From Georgenia soli (GTDB lineage: Bacteria > Actinomycetota > Actinomycetes > Actinomycetales > Actinomycetaceae), in the NCBI RefSeq assembly GCF_002563695.1, contig NZ_PDJI01000004.1:3534001-3598000 (forward strand): a DNA stretch of 64,000 bases, given 5' to 3'. The position numbers and the translations under genes are program-made. Below are positions 24,811 through 33,569 of the stretch, piece after piece; position 1 is the stretch's first letter, and every line of letters begins with the position of its first letter. The notes beneath the pieces are model-generated. The model made no database searches, was not told the origin of the DNA, and saw only the letters and a program-made list of their open reading frames with translations.

Positions 24811-26379
24811 ATGGCTGCCATGAGGTTTCAGGTTCTCGCGGGCCGCTACGAGCTGCGGCGGCTGATCGGACGAGGCGGGATGGCCCAGGTCTGGGAGGCC
24901 AGGGACGCCCGGCTCGGCCGCCGTGTCGCCGTCAAGACGGTCGACCTCGCCACGGCCGACGATCGTGCCCTCGGCGAGCGGCTGCGGCGCGAGGCGGTGG
25001 CCGTCGCGGGCCTGCGGCACCCGGACATCGTCACGGTGCACGACACGGGCGTCGAGGGGGAGACGGCCTACCTGGTCATGGAGCTGATCGACGGCGGCGA
25101 CCTCGCGGCGGCGCTGCGGCAGGGCCCCCTGCCCGTGAGCGAGGCCCTCCGGGTCGCCGGGCGGGTGGCCGGAGCCCTGGCCGCGGCGCACGCGGCCGGC
25201 ATCGTCCACCGCGACGTCAAGCCCGCCAACGTCCTCCTGCACGGGGACGACGTCACGGTCGTCGACTTCGGGATCGCGGCCGCGACCCAGGCCGCCGGTG
25301 CGGCTCTGACGCAGCCGGGCACCGTGGTCGGCACGGCGCAGTACATGGCTCCCGAGCAGGGGGAGGGCGGCGAGGTCTCCCCGGCGAGCGACGTCTACGC
25401 GCTCGGGTGCCTCCTCACCGCCATGGTCGCCGGACGACCTCCCTTCACCGGGGCCCACCCCCTGGAGGTCCTGCGCCAGCACGCAGCCGCGTCGCCACCA
25501 CGGCTCGCCACCCTCGCCGCGGACGTGCCGCACGAGCTGGACGACCTCGTCGCGGCGATGCTGGCCAAACGGCCCGCCGAGCGTCCGTCCGCCGCGGCGG
25601 CCGCCCGTGCGCTCGAGGATCTTCGCGCCCGCCTGCCCGCTGCTGCATCGCTCACGCCCACCGCGGCGACCGAGGTGATGCCCGCTACGGGAGCCACGCG
25701 GGCGTTCAGGCACGACGGCGGGGGAGCGGACCGGCCCCGCGCGGCTGCCCCTGGCGCCCCCGCCGGTGAGGAGCGGGCTTCCCCCGGCGCGGCCCGCTCC
25801 GGGCGCGGGTGGGTCGCCGGCGTTGCGGCCCTCGCGGTGCTCGGCGGCGTCGCCACGTCGGCAGTCCTTCTCGGGGGCGGCGAGCCGGCCGGGAACGCCC
25901 CCTCGGCGGACGGTGCACCGCCCGCCGCGACCGCCGCCCCGACGTCCGAGCCGCCGGCCACGCCCGCCCCGGAGGCCGCCCGGCCGTCTCCCGGGCCGGC
26001 CGAGGAACCACCTCGGGGGCGGACCGGGCCGGTCACCGGCCAGGGGGTCCCGGCACTGCTCGCCTCGCTCCGGACCGACGACGAGACCAGGGACGACCTG
26101 CAGGAGCAGTGGGACAAGGTCGCCGAGGCCCTGGAGAAGGGCAAGGCGGACAAGGCCGCCGACAAGGCCAGCGACCTCGAGAAGCAGGTCGAGGAGCTCA
26201 CCCGCGAGGGCAGCCTCAGCCAGGCCGACGCCGACGCCCTGCTGGACGAGGTCACCGCCACCCTCGGCGCTGAGGTCCAGGACGCCGGCGATGACCAGCA
26301 AGGCGACGAGAAGGGCGCCGACGACGGCGACCGGGACCGGGACGGCGGCGGCAAGGACGGTGGACGCGGCAAGGACTGA
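24811..26379 (+). CDS. Eukaryotic-like serine/threonine protein kinase with C-terminal TM and FIVAR-like helical domain
   Basis: A 522-residue membrane kinase of the Pkn group. The kinase domain spans about 12-270: glycine loop IGRGGMAQV, VAVK with Lys42, HRDVKPAN with Asp135, DFG at 152-154, then APEQ. A Pro/Ala-rich linker leads to one TM helix near 333-355 (VAGVAALAVLGGVATSAVLL), and a second Pro/Ala linker to an extracellular helical domain (about 420-490, LLASLRTDDETRDDLQEQWDK and following) that ends in a charged GDRDRDGGGKDGG tail. No PASTA repeats are present, so ligand sensing differs from PknB. ATG 24811 and 24820 both fit. Confidence 0.92.
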   Translation: MAAMRFQVLAGRYELRRLIGRGGMAQVWEARDARLGRRVAVKTVDLATADDRALGERLRREAVAVAGLRHPDIVTVHDTGVEGETAYLVMELIDGGDLAAALRQGPLPVSEALRVAGRVAGALAAAHAAGIVHRDVKPANVLLHGDDVTVVDFGIAAATQAAGAALTQPGTVVGTAQYMAPEQGEGGEVSPASDVYALGCLLTAMVAGRPPFTGAHPLEVLRQHAAASPPRLATLAADVPHELDDLVAAMLAKRPAERPSAAAAARALEDLRARLPAAASLTPTAATEVMPATGATRAFRHDGGGADRPRAAAPGAPAGEERASPGAARSGRGWVAGVAALAVLGGVATSAVLLGGGEPAGNAPSADGAPPAATAAPTSEPPATPAPEAARPSPGPAEEPPRGRTGPVTGQGVPALLASLRTDDETRDDLQEQWDKVAEALEKGKADKAADKASDLEKQVEELTREGSLSQADADALLDEVTATLGAEVQDAGDDQQGDEKGADDGDRDRDGGGKDGGRGKD

Positions 26380-26433
26380 GCGGCCAGTCCTCGCCGGCCA
26401 GGGTTGCCCGCACGCGGGCCCCGTGGCCCGTTC

Positions 26434-27117
26434 TCAGGACGAGGAGGTCCACCGACCGGCGATCTGGTCCGCGTCCGCCTCGTCGAGCGGCTCGGGGAGC
26501 GGGGTCGCTGAGCTCGTGGCCCGCAGGCCGTCCATGAACACCGTCAGGTACCGCCGGTAGGCGCGCGAGTTCGTCTCCGACGCGTGCAGCGCCAGCTCGG
26601 TGACCATGAAGTACACCATCGTCAGGTCCTGCGGCGTGACGTCGGCCCGAGCCGACCCCTCCGCCTGGGCCCGCCGGAGCAGCTCCTCGAAGTGGTGCCG
26701 TACACGGTCGGCCACCTCGTCGAACTCGCTCCAGAGCTGGCCGGGCCCGAGCGCGACGTCGCGCAGCCCGAGGTTCGCGGCGAGCAGGTCGGCCACGTGC
26801 TCGACGAGGAGCATCAGGCCGTCCCACGCCGGCGCGCCGCCCAGCGCCTCGTCGGCGACCTCGAGGAGGCGGGCCACCTCGTCCTGCAGGGCGTCGCGGA
26901 CCAGGGTGGCCTTGTCCGGGAAGCGCCGGTAGACCGTGCCGACGCCCACGCCCGCGTGGCGGGCGATGTCGTTGAACCCCACGCCCAGTCCCTGCGCGGC
27001 GAACAGCTCACGGGCCGCGCGCACGATGCGCCCGCGGTTCTCCTCGGCGTCGCGGCGCAGGGGGCGCGCGGACGTACCGTCCGCGGCTCCGCCGTCGTCC
27101 CTCATGTGACGGATCAT
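26434..27117 (-). CDS. TetR/AcrR-family transcriptional repressor
   Basis: A 227-residue regulator. The HTH lies at about 25-75: RIVRAARELFAAQGLGVGFNDIARHAGVGVGTVYRRFPDKATL. A ligand-binding helical domain follows, with EHVADLLAANLG and a TetR_C-like region. It is divergent from the MMPL transporter gene 122 bases away, with three copies of an ATCCGCTT half-site between them, so it most likely represses both itself and the pump. ATG 27117 or 27105 are both possible. The effector is unknown, but probably a hydrophobic or cationic compound expelled by the pump. Confidence 0.9.
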   Translation of the reverse strand: MIRHMRDDGGAADGTSARPLRRDAEENRGRIVRAARELFAAQGLGVGFNDIARHAGVGVGTVYRRFPDKATLVRDALQDEVARLLEVADEALGGAPAWDGLMLLVEHVADLLAANLGLRDVALGPGQLWSEFDEVADRVRHHFEELLRRAQAEGSARADVTPQDLTMVYFMVTELALHASETNSRAYRRYLTVFMDGLRATSSATPLPEPLDEADADQIAGRWTSSS

Positions 27118-27140
27118 ACGGATGCATGTGGATGCGACCT

Positions 27141-27188
27141 ATCCGCTTAGGCGCGTACCGTACGTAAGCGGATCAATCGAATCCGCTT
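27141..27188. promoter_or_regulatory. TetR operator region with three ATCCGCTT half-sites
   Basis: ATCCGCTTA at 27141-27149, TAAGCGGAT at 27165-27173 and ATCCGCTT at 27181-27188 form two overlapping dyads: a 9-bp pair with 15-bp spacing and an 8-bp pair with 7-bp spacing. CGTAC-C-GTACG lies between. The region covers the divergent TetR/MMPL promoters. Confidence 0.75.
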
Positions 27189-27239
27189 CGACGACGGCGG
27201 CGCACGCCGTCCGGCACGCTCCCGGAGGAGAAACGCTCG

Positions 27240-29765
27240 ATGGCAGAACTGCTCTACCGGCTCGGCAGGTTCGCAGCCCGGCGCGCCTGGCTCGTGGTCT
27301 CGGCCTGGCTGGTCGTGCTGGTCGCCGTCGGGGCGGCGTTCGCCACCTTCGGCGGCACGCTCAGCACCGCCATCACCATCCCGGGCACCCCGACGGCGGA
27401 GGTCACCGACCGCCTCCAGGCCGAGTTCCCCGACGCCGCGGGCGGGACGGGCACCGTCGTCCTCCACACCGCCGACGGCTCGCCGTTCACCGACGCCCAG
27501 CGTGATGCGCTCACCGGCGTCTTCGCCGAGGTCTCCGACGTCGAGGGCGTCAGCACCGTCGTCGACCCGTTCGCCGTGACGGCCCAGCTGGCGGACCAGG
27601 AGAAGCAGATCGCCGACGGGCGCGCGCAGATCGCCGCCGGACGGGAGCAGATCGACGCGGGCCGCCAGCAGCTCGAGGGCGCCCGCGCCCAGCTCGACGC
27701 CGGGCAGGCCGAGCTCGACGCCGCCCGCTCCCAGGCCGAGACGGCCGGGATGCTCGCGCAGGCGCAGCCCCAGCTCGACGCCCAGCAGGCCCAGCTCGAC
27801 GCCGGGCGCACCGAGCTCGAGAAGCAGTCCGCCGAGCTGGAGGCGCAGAGCGAGGAGCTCGAGGCCGGCAGCACGAAGCTCGAGCTCGGCGCCGAGCAGC
27901 TCGCCATGGCCGGCGGGATCCGCACCGTCTCCGAAGACGGCTCCGCCGCCACCGTGACCGTGCAGTTCACGGACCCGACCTACGAGGTGCCCACCGAGAC
28001 CAAGCAGGGCGTCGAGGCCGCGTTCGAGGACAACCCGGTCGACGGCGTCGACGTCGACTACTCCGCCGAGATCACCCAGAGCATCGACAGCATCGCCGGC
28101 GCCGCCGAGCTCATCGGCCTCGGGGTCGCCGTCGTCGTCCTCATCGTCATGCTCGGCACCCTCGTCGCCGCGGGGCTGCCCATCCTCTCCGCCCTCATCG
28201 GCGTCGGGGTCGGCGCCCTCGGTGCGCTCGCGCTGTCCGGCACGATCGAGATGCTGAGCGTCACGCCCGTCCTGGGCCTCATGCTCGGCCTCGCCGTCGG
28301 CATCGACTACTCCCTGTTCATCCTCAACCGGCACCGCCGCCAGCTCCGCGAGGGCATGGAGCTGCACGAGTCCATCGGCCTGGCCACCGGGACGTCCGGC
28401 AACGCCGTCGTCTTCGCCGGCCTCACCGTGCTCATCGCCCTGCTGGCGCTCAACGTCACCGGCATCGGGTTCCTCGGGCTCATGGGCACCGTCGCGGCCG
28501 CCTGCGTGGCGATCGCCGTGCTCGTGGCCGTCACCCTCATGCCGGCCCTGCTCCGGCTCGTGGGGCACCGGGTGCTGCCGCGCCGGCTGCGGGGGCGGAC
28601 CGTGCGCCCGCACGAGCGCAAGCCCGCGCGCGCCATGTCCACCGGCGCCGCCGTGCTCTCCATCGTCACCGGGGTGGCCGCGCTCGTCGTCGTCGCCCTG
28701 CCCGCGCTCGACATGCGCCTCGGCCTGCCGGACGGGTCCTCCGAGCCGCAGGACTCCACCCAGTACCGCGCCTACTCCGTGATCGAGGACAAGTTCGGCG
28801 CCGGGCAGAACGGCCCGCTGCTGGTCGTGGCGGAGCTGCCCGCCGGGACCGAGGAGGCCGACGTGCAGGCGATCCAGGTCGCCGTCGGCAGGCAGATCAT
28901 GGGCCTCGACGACGTCGTGGCGGTCGCCCCGGTCGGGACGTCCGAGGACCTCGCGCTCGCCGCGTTCCAGGTGGTCCCCGCCGAGGGGCCGAGCACCGAG
29001 TCCACCGAGCAGCTGGTCCACGAGCTGCGCGACCTCCGCGTCGACGGCGAGCCCGACGTCGACCTGGCGGTCGCCGGCGCGGCCAGCGGGAACATCGACA
29101 TCTCGGAGAAGCTCTCGAACGCGCTGCCCGCCTACCTCGGGCTGGTCATCGGGCTCTCGCTGATCATCCTCGTGCTGGTGTTCCGCTCGATCCTCGTGCC
29201 GGTCATCGCCACGGGCGGGTTCATCCTGTCGGTGTTCGCGGCCTTCGGCGGCGTCACCGCGATCTACCAGTGGGGCTGGCTGGGGGAGGTCTTCGGCGTC
29301 CACACGCCCGGGCCGGTGCTGAACTTCCTGCCGACGATCCTCATCGGCGTCCTGTTCGGGCTGGCGATGGACTACCAGCTCTTCCTGGTCTCGGGCATGC
29401 GGGAGGCCTACGTGCACGGCACGCCGGCCCGCGAGGCGGTCATCGAGGGGCGCCGGGCCGGCCGTGCGGTGGTCACCGCCGCGGCGATCATCATGATCTC
29501 CGTCTTCGGCGGGTTCATGTTCTCCCACATGGCGATGATCCGGCCGATCGGCTTCGGTCTCGCGTTCGGCGTGCTCGTCGACGCCTTCCTCGTCCGCATG
29601 CTCCTCGTGCCGGCGCTCATGCACCTCGCCGGCGACAAGGCCTGGTGGCTCCCGCGCTGGCTCGACCGGCTGCTGCCGAACGTCGACGTCGAGGGGGCCG
29701 CGCTCGAGCGGCGGCACCACCACGAGCCGGAGATCGAGCCGGCCGGGTCCGCCGTCGGCTCCTAA
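27240..29765 (+). CDS. MMPL/RND-family transporter
   Basis: An 841-residue efflux or lipid transporter of the MMPL group. Helix 1 (AWLVVSAWLVVLVAVGAAFATFG) is followed by an extracytoplasmic domain containing a heptad-like stretch (about 118-225) of repeated GRAQIAAGREQIDAGRQQL-like units, the long helical hairpin known from YhgE- and MmpL-type proteins. Two sets of five to six helices follow, with the paired motifs GLMLGLAVGIDYSLFI and GVLFGLAMDYQLFLVSGMRE carrying the proton-relay Asp-Tyr pairs. ATG 27240 has GGAGGAG upstream. Position with the TetR gene suggests inducible export. Confidence 0.94.
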   Translation: MAELLYRLGRFAARRAWLVVSAWLVVLVAVGAAFATFGGTLSTAITIPGTPTAEVTDRLQAEFPDAAGGTGTVVLHTADGSPFTDAQRDALTGVFAEVSDVEGVSTVVDPFAVTAQLADQEKQIADGRAQIAAGREQIDAGRQQLEGARAQLDAGQAELDAARSQAETAGMLAQAQPQLDAQQAQLDAGRTELEKQSAELEAQSEELEAGSTKLELGAEQLAMAGGIRTVSEDGSAATVTVQFTDPTYEVPTETKQGVEAAFEDNPVDGVDVDYSAEITQSIDSIAGAAELIGLGVAVVVLIVMLGTLVAAGLPILSALIGVGVGALGALALSGTIEMLSVTPVLGLMLGLAVGIDYSLFILNRHRRQLREGMELHESIGLATGTSGNAVVFAGLTVLIALLALNVTGIGFLGLMGTVAAACVAIAVLVAVTLMPALLRLVGHRVLPRRLRGRTVRPHERKPARAMSTGAAVLSIVTGVAALVVVALPALDMRLGLPDGSSEPQDSTQYRAYSVIEDKFGAGQNGPLLVVAELPAGTEEADVQAIQVAVGRQIMGLDDVVAVAPVGTSEDLALAAFQVVPAEGPSTESTEQLVHELRDLRVDGEPDVDLAVAGAASGNIDISEKLSNALPAYLGLVIGLSLIILVLVFRSILVPVIATGGFILSVFAAFGGVTAIYQWGWLGEVFGVHTPGPVLNFLPTILIGVLFGLAMDYQLFLVSGMREAYVHGTPAREAVIEGRRAGRAVVTAAAIIMISVFGGFMFSHMAMIRPIGFGLAFGVLVDAFLVRMLLVPALMHLAGDKAWWLPRWLDRLLPNVDVEGAALERRHHHEPEIEPAGSAVGS

Positions 29766-29778
29766 CGGCCTGGCGGCT

Positions 29779-29796
29779 TGCTTCCGTTAGGAAGCA
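29779..29796. terminator. Short hairpin between convergent MMPL and cupin genes
   Basis: TGCTTCC, loop GTTA, GGAAGCA is a perfect 7-bp stem 13 bases after the MMPL stop. The loop contains the cupin gene's TAA on the other strand, so the structure overlaps both 3' ends and may act in both directions. Confidence 0.5.
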
Positions 29797-30155
29797 GGCG
29801 GCGTCGCGTACTGGCCGACCTGGCCGAAGTCGACCAGCACGCACGTCTCGTCCCCGACCACCTCGGCGTCGTGGCCGGGCGGCAGCGCGAACAGGTCGTC
29901 GGGGCCGACCTCGAACTGCGTGCCGTCGTCCATGACGACCCGCATCCTGCCGGAGATGACGTACCCGAGGTGCTCGACCTGGCAGGAGTCCGTCTGGGCG
30001 ATCGGCCTGAGGTTCACCGACCACTTCCACCCCGGCTCGAAGGTTCCCTTGCTGACCGGGCGTCCGTTCACGGTGAGGAACTCTGCGCGGCCCTTCCCCT
30101 TGAACTCCCGGGTCTCGTCGGGCGAGCTGAAGTTCTTGGTCTCGGCGCTGGCCAT
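29787..30155 (-). CDS. Cupin-domain protein
   Basis: A 122-residue single-cupin protein. Cupin motif 1 is loose (KWSVNLRPIAQTDSCQVEHLGYVISGRMRVVMDDG) and motif 2 is FEVGPDDLFALPPGHDAEVVG; the metal ligands are partly retained (His in VEHLGY, His in PGHDAE). A short N-terminal segment (ETKNFSSPDETREFKGKGRAEF) is typical of these stand-alone actinobacterial cupins. The function is unknown. ATG 30155 is chosen because the upstream part of the frame is not family-like and AGGAAGAAGGG precedes it. Confidence 0.83.
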   Translation of the reverse strand: MASAETKNFSSPDETREFKGKGRAEFLTVNGRPVSKGTFEPGWKWSVNLRPIAQTDSCQVEHLGYVISGRMRVVMDDGTQFEVGPDDLFALPPGHDAEVVGDETCVLVDFGQVGQYATPPAS

Positions 30156-30348
30156 GGTGGCCCTTCTTCCTTGAGCGGGTGAGGTCAGGCTCCGCCCGCC
30201 GGCGCCCTCGCGCCATGGCGGAAACGTCCAACAAATCCGCGCGGCGGTAGTGCGGGGCTGGCACGCCTCGCCGTGCGGCACGGCTTGCGCGGTGTTCCGG
30301 GGAGGACGAGAGTCGGCCTACGACGTCGTGACCGCGGGGAGGTGGCCG

Positions 30349-32145
30349 ATGGGGATGCGCATCGAGGACTACGCCCCCATCGGTGACCTGCACACGATGG
30401 CGCTGGTGGGGCGGAACGGCTCCATCGACTGGCTGTGCCTGCCCCGGTTCGACTCCTCGGCGTGCTTCGCCGCGCTGCTGGGCAACGAGCAGGCCGGCGC
30501 GTGGCGCATCGCCCCGGCGTCGGGCGAGACCTGCACGCGGCGGCGGTACCGCGAGGACACCCTGATCCTCGAGACCGAGTGGGACACCGACGAGGGCACC
30601 GTCCGGCTCATCGACTGCATGCCGGTGCGGGACCGCGCCGCCGACGTCGTGCGCATCGTCGAGGGCGTCTCCGGCCGGGTCCCGATGCGGATGGAGATGC
30701 GGCTGCGGTTCGACTACGGCCACATCGTCCCCTGGGTGACGCGGCGCGGCGAGCAGCTCTCCGCGGTCGCGGGCCCCGACGCGGTCTGGCTCGACACGCC
30801 CGCGCCGCTGGTCGGCAAGGACCTCTCCACCGTGGCCGAGTTCGAGGTGGCCGCCGGCCAGCGGGTGCCGTTCGTGCTGACGCACCACCCCTCCCACGAG
30901 CGCGCGCCGGAACGGCGCGACCCCGAGGAGGTGCTCCGCCGCACCGAGAGGTTCTGGCGGCGCTGGATCTCCGACGTCGTGTACGAGGGGGACTGGAGGG
31001 AGGCCGTCCACCGCTCCCTCATCACCCTCAAGGGGCTCACCTACGCACCCACGGGCGGCATCGTGGCGGCCGCGACGACGTCGTTGCCCGAGCAGCTGGG
31101 CGGCCCCCGGAACTGGGACTACCGGTTCTGCTGGCTGCGGGACGCGACGATGACGCTCCAGGCGCTGCTCGGGACGGGGTACGTCAAGGAGGCGGGGGCC
31201 TGGCGGGACTGGCTGCTGCGCGCCGTGGCGGGGGACCCCGCGGACCTGCAGATCATGTACGGCATCGACGGCACCCGGCGCCTCACCGAGTACGAGGTCG
31301 ACTGGCTGCCCGGGTACGAGAGCTCCGCGCCGGTGCGGGTGGGCAACGCCGCCGCGGGGCAGTTCCAGCTCGACGTGTGGGGCGAGGTGCTCGACGGCCT
31401 GCACGTGGCCCGGCAGGCGGGGCTCTCGGCCTACCCGCAGGCGTGGGACCTGCAGCTCGCGCTCCTGGACTACCTGGAGGGCCACTGGAAGGACCAGGAC
31501 AGAAGCCTGTGGGAGATCCGTGGCCCGTCGCGCCACTTCGTCCACTCCAAGGTGATGGCGTGGGCCGGCCTCGACCGTGCGGTGCAGGCGGTGGAGCACC
31601 TCCGCCTCGAGGGGCCGGTGGACCGCTGGCGGGCGACCGCCCACGAGATCCGCACCGAGGTGTGCGAGCGGGGCTACGACGCCGACCGCCGCACCTTCAC
31701 GCAGTTCTACGGCTCCAAGGGGCTCGACGCCGCCCTCCTCCTCATCCCGCAGGTCGGGTTCCTGCCGTGGGACGACGATCGGGTGGTCGGCACGGTCGAC
31801 GCCGTCCGCCGCGAGCTCCTCCAGGACGGCTTCGTGCTGCGCTACCGGCCCGACGCGGACGGCGGGGTCGACGGCCTGCCCGGCGGGGAGGGGGCGTTCC
31901 TGGCGTGCAGCTTCTGGCTCGCCGACGCCCTCCACGGCACCGGCCGCACGGACGAGGCGACCGAGCTGTTCGAGCGGCTGCTCGACCTGCGCAACGACGT
32001 GGGCATCCTCTCCGAGGAGTACGACCCGCACCTGCGCCGGCAGCTGGGCAACACCCCGCAGGCGTTCAGCCACGTCGGTCTGGTCAACACCGCCCGTCAC
32101 CTCAGCGGCACCCACCCCGCGAAACGCCCCCGGAAGAAGGAGTGA
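30349..32145 (+). CDS. Glycoside hydrolase family 15 protein (trehalase/glucoamylase-like)
   Basis: A 598-residue cytoplasmic GH15 enzyme. The N-terminal beta-sandwich begins MRIEDYAPIGDLHTMALVGRNGSIDWLCLPRFDS, a family hallmark; the (alpha/alpha)6 barrel contains NWDYRFCWLRDA, LWEIRGPSRHFVHSKVMAW with the general acid Glu, and GILSEEYDP with the general base Glu. Mycobacterial relatives are trehalases, others glucoamylases; both release beta-glucose. ATG 30349 follows GGGGAGG. The glucose dehydrogenase gene starts six bases after its stop, so the enzyme product and the next substrate coincide. Confidence 0.92.
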   Translation: MGMRIEDYAPIGDLHTMALVGRNGSIDWLCLPRFDSSACFAALLGNEQAGAWRIAPASGETCTRRRYREDTLILETEWDTDEGTVRLIDCMPVRDRAADVVRIVEGVSGRVPMRMEMRLRFDYGHIVPWVTRRGEQLSAVAGPDAVWLDTPAPLVGKDLSTVAEFEVAAGQRVPFVLTHHPSHERAPERRDPEEVLRRTERFWRRWISDVVYEGDWREAVHRSLITLKGLTYAPTGGIVAAATTSLPEQLGGPRNWDYRFCWLRDATMTLQALLGTGYVKEAGAWRDWLLRAVAGDPADLQIMYGIDGTRRLTEYEVDWLPGYESSAPVRVGNAAAGQFQLDVWGEVLDGLHVARQAGLSAYPQAWDLQLALLDYLEGHWKDQDRSLWEIRGPSRHFVHSKVMAWAGLDRAVQAVEHLRLEGPVDRWRATAHEIRTEVCERGYDADRRTFTQFYGSKGLDAALLLIPQVGFLPWDDDRVVGTVDAVRRELLQDGFVLRYRPDADGGVDGLPGGEGAFLACSFWLADALHGTGRTDEATELFERLLDLRNDVGILSEEYDPHLRRQLGNTPQAFSHVGLVNTARHLSGTHPAKRPRKKE

Positions 32146-32150
32146 CCGGT

Positions 32151-33209
32151 ATGCGCGCCCTCACCGTGGTCCCCGGCCAGGCCGGCAGCCTCGCCGTCAC
32201 CGACGTCCCCGAGCCCGACGACGCCCAGGGCGACGTGGTCGTCGACGGCGTCGCGCTCGGCGTGTGCGGCACCGACCGGGAGATCGCCGGAGGCGAGTAC
32301 GGCTGGGCGCCGCCGGGGCACGAGCGTCTCGTACTCGGCCATGAGTCGCTCGGACGGGTCCGTACCGCACCCGAGGGAGCCGCGGTCTCGCCGGGCGACC
32401 TCGTCGTGGGCGTCGTGCGCCGGCCGGACCCCGAGCCCTGCGGCGCCTGCGCCCACGACGAGTTCGACATGTGCCGCAACGGCCGGTACACCGAGCGCGG
32501 CATCAAGGAGCGCGACGGCTACGGCAGCCAGGTGTGGCGGGTGGAGGCCGACTACGCCGTCCGTCTCGACCCCGGGCTCGCCGACGTCGGCATGCTGCTC
32601 GAGCCGACCAGCGTCGTCGCCAAGGCGTGGGAGCAGGTCGAGCGGGTGGGGGAGCGCTCCTGGTTCGAGCCGCACCGGGTCCTCGTCACCGGTGCCGGAC
32701 CGATCGGGCTGCTGGCCGCCATGCTCGGCGCGCAGCGCGGCCTGGAGGTCCACGTCCTCGACCGGGTCACCGAGGGTCCCAAGCCCGGGCTGGTCGCCGA
32801 CCTCGGTGCCACCTTCCACACCGGGAGCCTGGAGGACGTCGCCGCCCGGGTCAGCCCCGACGTCGTCGTCGAGGCCACCGGGGCGAGCAGCGTCGTCATC
32901 GACGCGATGGCCAGCACCGCCGCGTACGGGATCGTCTGCCTCACCGGCGTCTCCGCCGCCGGGCGGCGCATCACCGTCGACGCCGGCCAGCTCAACCGCG
33001 AGATCGTGCTCGAGAACGACGTGGTGGTCGGCTCGGTCAACGCCAACCTCCGCCACTACGCCGCCGCTGCGGACGCCCTCGCCCGCGCGGACCGGGACTG
33101 GCTCGCGCGTCTCATCAGCCGGCGGGTTCCTCTGGAACGTGCGGCCGAGGCGTTCGAGCGCCGGCCCGAGGACATCAAGGTGGTGCTCGACCTCGCCGGT
33201 GCCGCGTAG
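32151..33209 (+). CDS. gdh: Zinc-type glucose 1-dehydrogenase
   Basis: A 352-residue medium-chain dehydrogenase that oxidises glucose to gluconolactone. Zn ligands are Cys39 in GVCGTDREI and His64 in LGHES; a reduced structural-zinc loop has CGACAHDEFDMC. The NAD(P) loop is VTGAGPIGLLAAML, and the C-terminal domain (NREIVLENDVVVGSVNANLRHY) matches the glucose-dehydrogenase C-terminal family rather than general alcohol dehydrogenases. Its ribosome site, AAGAAGGAGTGA, overlaps the stop of the GH15 gene, showing an operon that turns trehalose or maltooligosaccharides into gluconolactone. Confidence 0.9.
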   Translation: MRALTVVPGQAGSLAVTDVPEPDDAQGDVVVDGVALGVCGTDREIAGGEYGWAPPGHERLVLGHESLGRVRTAPEGAAVSPGDLVVGVVRRPDPEPCGACAHDEFDMCRNGRYTERGIKERDGYGSQVWRVEADYAVRLDPGLADVGMLLEPTSVVAKAWEQVERVGERSWFEPHRVLVTGAGPIGLLAAMLGAQRGLEVHVLDRVTEGPKPGLVADLGATFHTGSLEDVAARVSPDVVVEATGASSVVIDAMASTAAYGIVCLTGVSAAGRRITVDAGQLNREIVLENDVVVGSVNANLRHYAAAADALARADRDWLARLISRRVPLERAAEAFERRPEDIKVVLDLAGAA

Positions 33210-33569
33210 CGCGACGGGTCAGCGACACGGTCGGACGAGGGCGGCGGACCCAGGGCCGGTGCGCTTGTCCTACGACCGGCGACGGCACCGAACCTCTCCA
33301 GCGTCCGGGCCGGGCCGCCGCACGTTCGTCACGGGTCTTCGTCTCCCAGCTCTTCCGATGCTCCGGTGCGTGTCCCGTCGGTCCGGTCACACCGGACCAT
33401 CCACGTCCGTGATCGGGACGGTAGCTGATGCCCCGCCCGACGATGGTCGCTGACGTGTGGGCGGGGGACACTTCCGACCTCGGACGACTGTCGAGAAGCG
33501 CCCCTGAAATTGCTCGATCTGCACTTTCCGTTTTCCGGACGCGGTGGCGAGGATTTGGGAGCATTTCTC
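33210..33569. other. 360-bp intergenic stretch with a short hairpin
   Basis: No gene is visible between the glucose dehydrogenase and the NERD gene. GGTCCGGT-CAC-ACCGGACC at 33380-33398 is a perfect 8-bp stem, possibly the operon terminator. The stretch from 33490 to 33560 is AT-richer than its surroundings and probably contains the NERD gene promoter. Confidence 0.5.

Noticed and set aside
30435..33209. A 924-codon fusion of GH15 and glucose dehydrogenase
   Set aside because: The upstream part is an out-of-frame shadow of the GH15 gene; the dehydrogenase has its own ATG and ribosome site at 32151.
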